From contig JAFLBV010000001.1 of the NCBI GenBank assembly GCA_017302895.1, forward strand, positions 310,001 to 374,000: DNA of 64,000 bases, in the 5' to 3' direction. Source of the DNA: Ignavibacteria bacterium (GTDB lineage Bacteria > Bacteroidota > Ignavibacteria > Ignavibacteriales > Ignavibacteriaceae). Below are positions 63,741 to 64,000 of this stretch, in pieces. Below the pieces are notes generated by a model, which worked only from the letters and a program-made list of their open reading frames with translations, did not search any database and was not told the origin of the DNA. The translations under genes were made by a program, and so were the position numbers. How positions within the stretch are numbered: the stretch's first letter is position 1; every line of letters starts with the position of its first letter.

Positions 63741-64000
63741 ATGACCTATCAGTTACATTATCTGACCGGAGCAATGAAGAAAAGCGGAAAGCTCTTCTTG
63801 ATTGCTTCGTTTGGCAGTCTGGGAGTCCTTTTCGCCGGTTCTAACAACTATGACCTGAACCACCAAACGAAATTCTCCCCACCCGATTCAATCATCTCAC
63901 AATCACAGGATTCGATCAGTGAGACCGAGAAGCAGCCCGTTATCAATTCCGTTTCTACAACCGATGGAGGTTCGACCAGACTTGGCAGTTTCCCGTTTTT
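63741..64000 (+). CDS. N-terminus of an exported protein, cut by the window end
   Basis: The frame is open from ATG 63741 to the window edge (86 codons). An alternative ATG at 63774 gives a classical signal peptide MKKSGKLFLIASFGSLGVLF. A Ser/Asp/Gln-rich linker with no domain follows. It starts 21 bp after the SGNH gene, on the same strand, and is probably in the same operon. No family can be named from this part; a third SGNH protein is a possibility only. Confidence 0.6.
   Translation, partial: MTYQLHYLTGAMKKSGKLFLIASFGSLGVLFAGSNNYDLNHQTKFSPPDSIISQSQDSISETEKQPVINSVSTTDGGSTRLGSFPF

Overview
The window most likely comes from a Gram-negative member of the Bacteroidota/Chlorobi group, closest in style to Ignavibacteria. 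Two giant secreted proteins (38222-43939 and 44142-47444) end in the SQNYPNPFNP-type sorting domain used by type IX secretion in that group. Several lipoproteins carry a lipobox, there are outer-membrane barrel candidates, and the rplU promoter fits the Bacteroidota pattern TTTG-N19-TAnnTTTG. TTG start codons recur. No rRNA, tRNA, CRISPR array or insertion sequence was recognised. The assignment to a class is inference.

Layout. 1-3229: end of a NamZ-like muramidase gene, a lipoprotein and a convergent NfeD membrane protease. 3361-8218: an extracellular acylation module in the order SGNH hydrolase, fatty-acyl-AMP ligase, acyl carrier protein, MBOAT acyltransferase. It is formally similar to DltD-A-C-B but has a FAAL-like ligase. 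8233-15778: NlpC/P60 endopeptidase, Tat-exported dipeptide epimerase, an active/inactive M16 peptidase pair, a fatty-acid-hydroxylase-like enzyme and a GH9 glucanase lipoprotein. Together with NamZ, the first two suggest peptidoglycan turnover.

15943-29520 is the most interesting block. It looks like a synthase-dependent exopolysaccharide machine: KaiC-like ATPase with an Arg in place of the Walker A Lys and a degenerate GGDEF-like tail, TPR/outer-membrane-barrel exporter, processive GT2 synthase, small membrane protein, a deacetylase-fold protein without the catalytic residues, FN3 lipoprotein, a PAS/histidine-kinase/receiver hybrid with a decayed ATPase domain, and a second GT2. The ATPase gene is preceded by an almost perfect sigma-54 promoter and by palindromes TCTCA-N3-TGAGA. 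The same palindrome precedes the GT2 synthase gene with similar geometry, which suggests one enhancer-binding protein controls both units.

29522-35425: PMT-type glycosyltransferase, mdh-rpmA-rplU (minus strand), and the membrane pyrophosphatase hppA. 35551-38019: a triple fusion of acyl-activating enzyme, ACP and PlsC acyltransferase. 38222-47444: the two type IX cargo proteins. 47580-53629 (all minus): RsbW-like kinase, barrel protein plus FN3 lipoprotein pair, a four-TM protein, and an MBL/beta-CASP hydrolase. 53767-58195: nuoABCDEF, closed by a strong terminator without nuoG-N. 58196-58610 holds a 52-bp tandem repeat and a run of perfect palindromes. 58611-64000: acyl-CoA ligase, Rrf2 regulator, two further SGNH hydrolases, and the start of another exported protein cut by the window edge.
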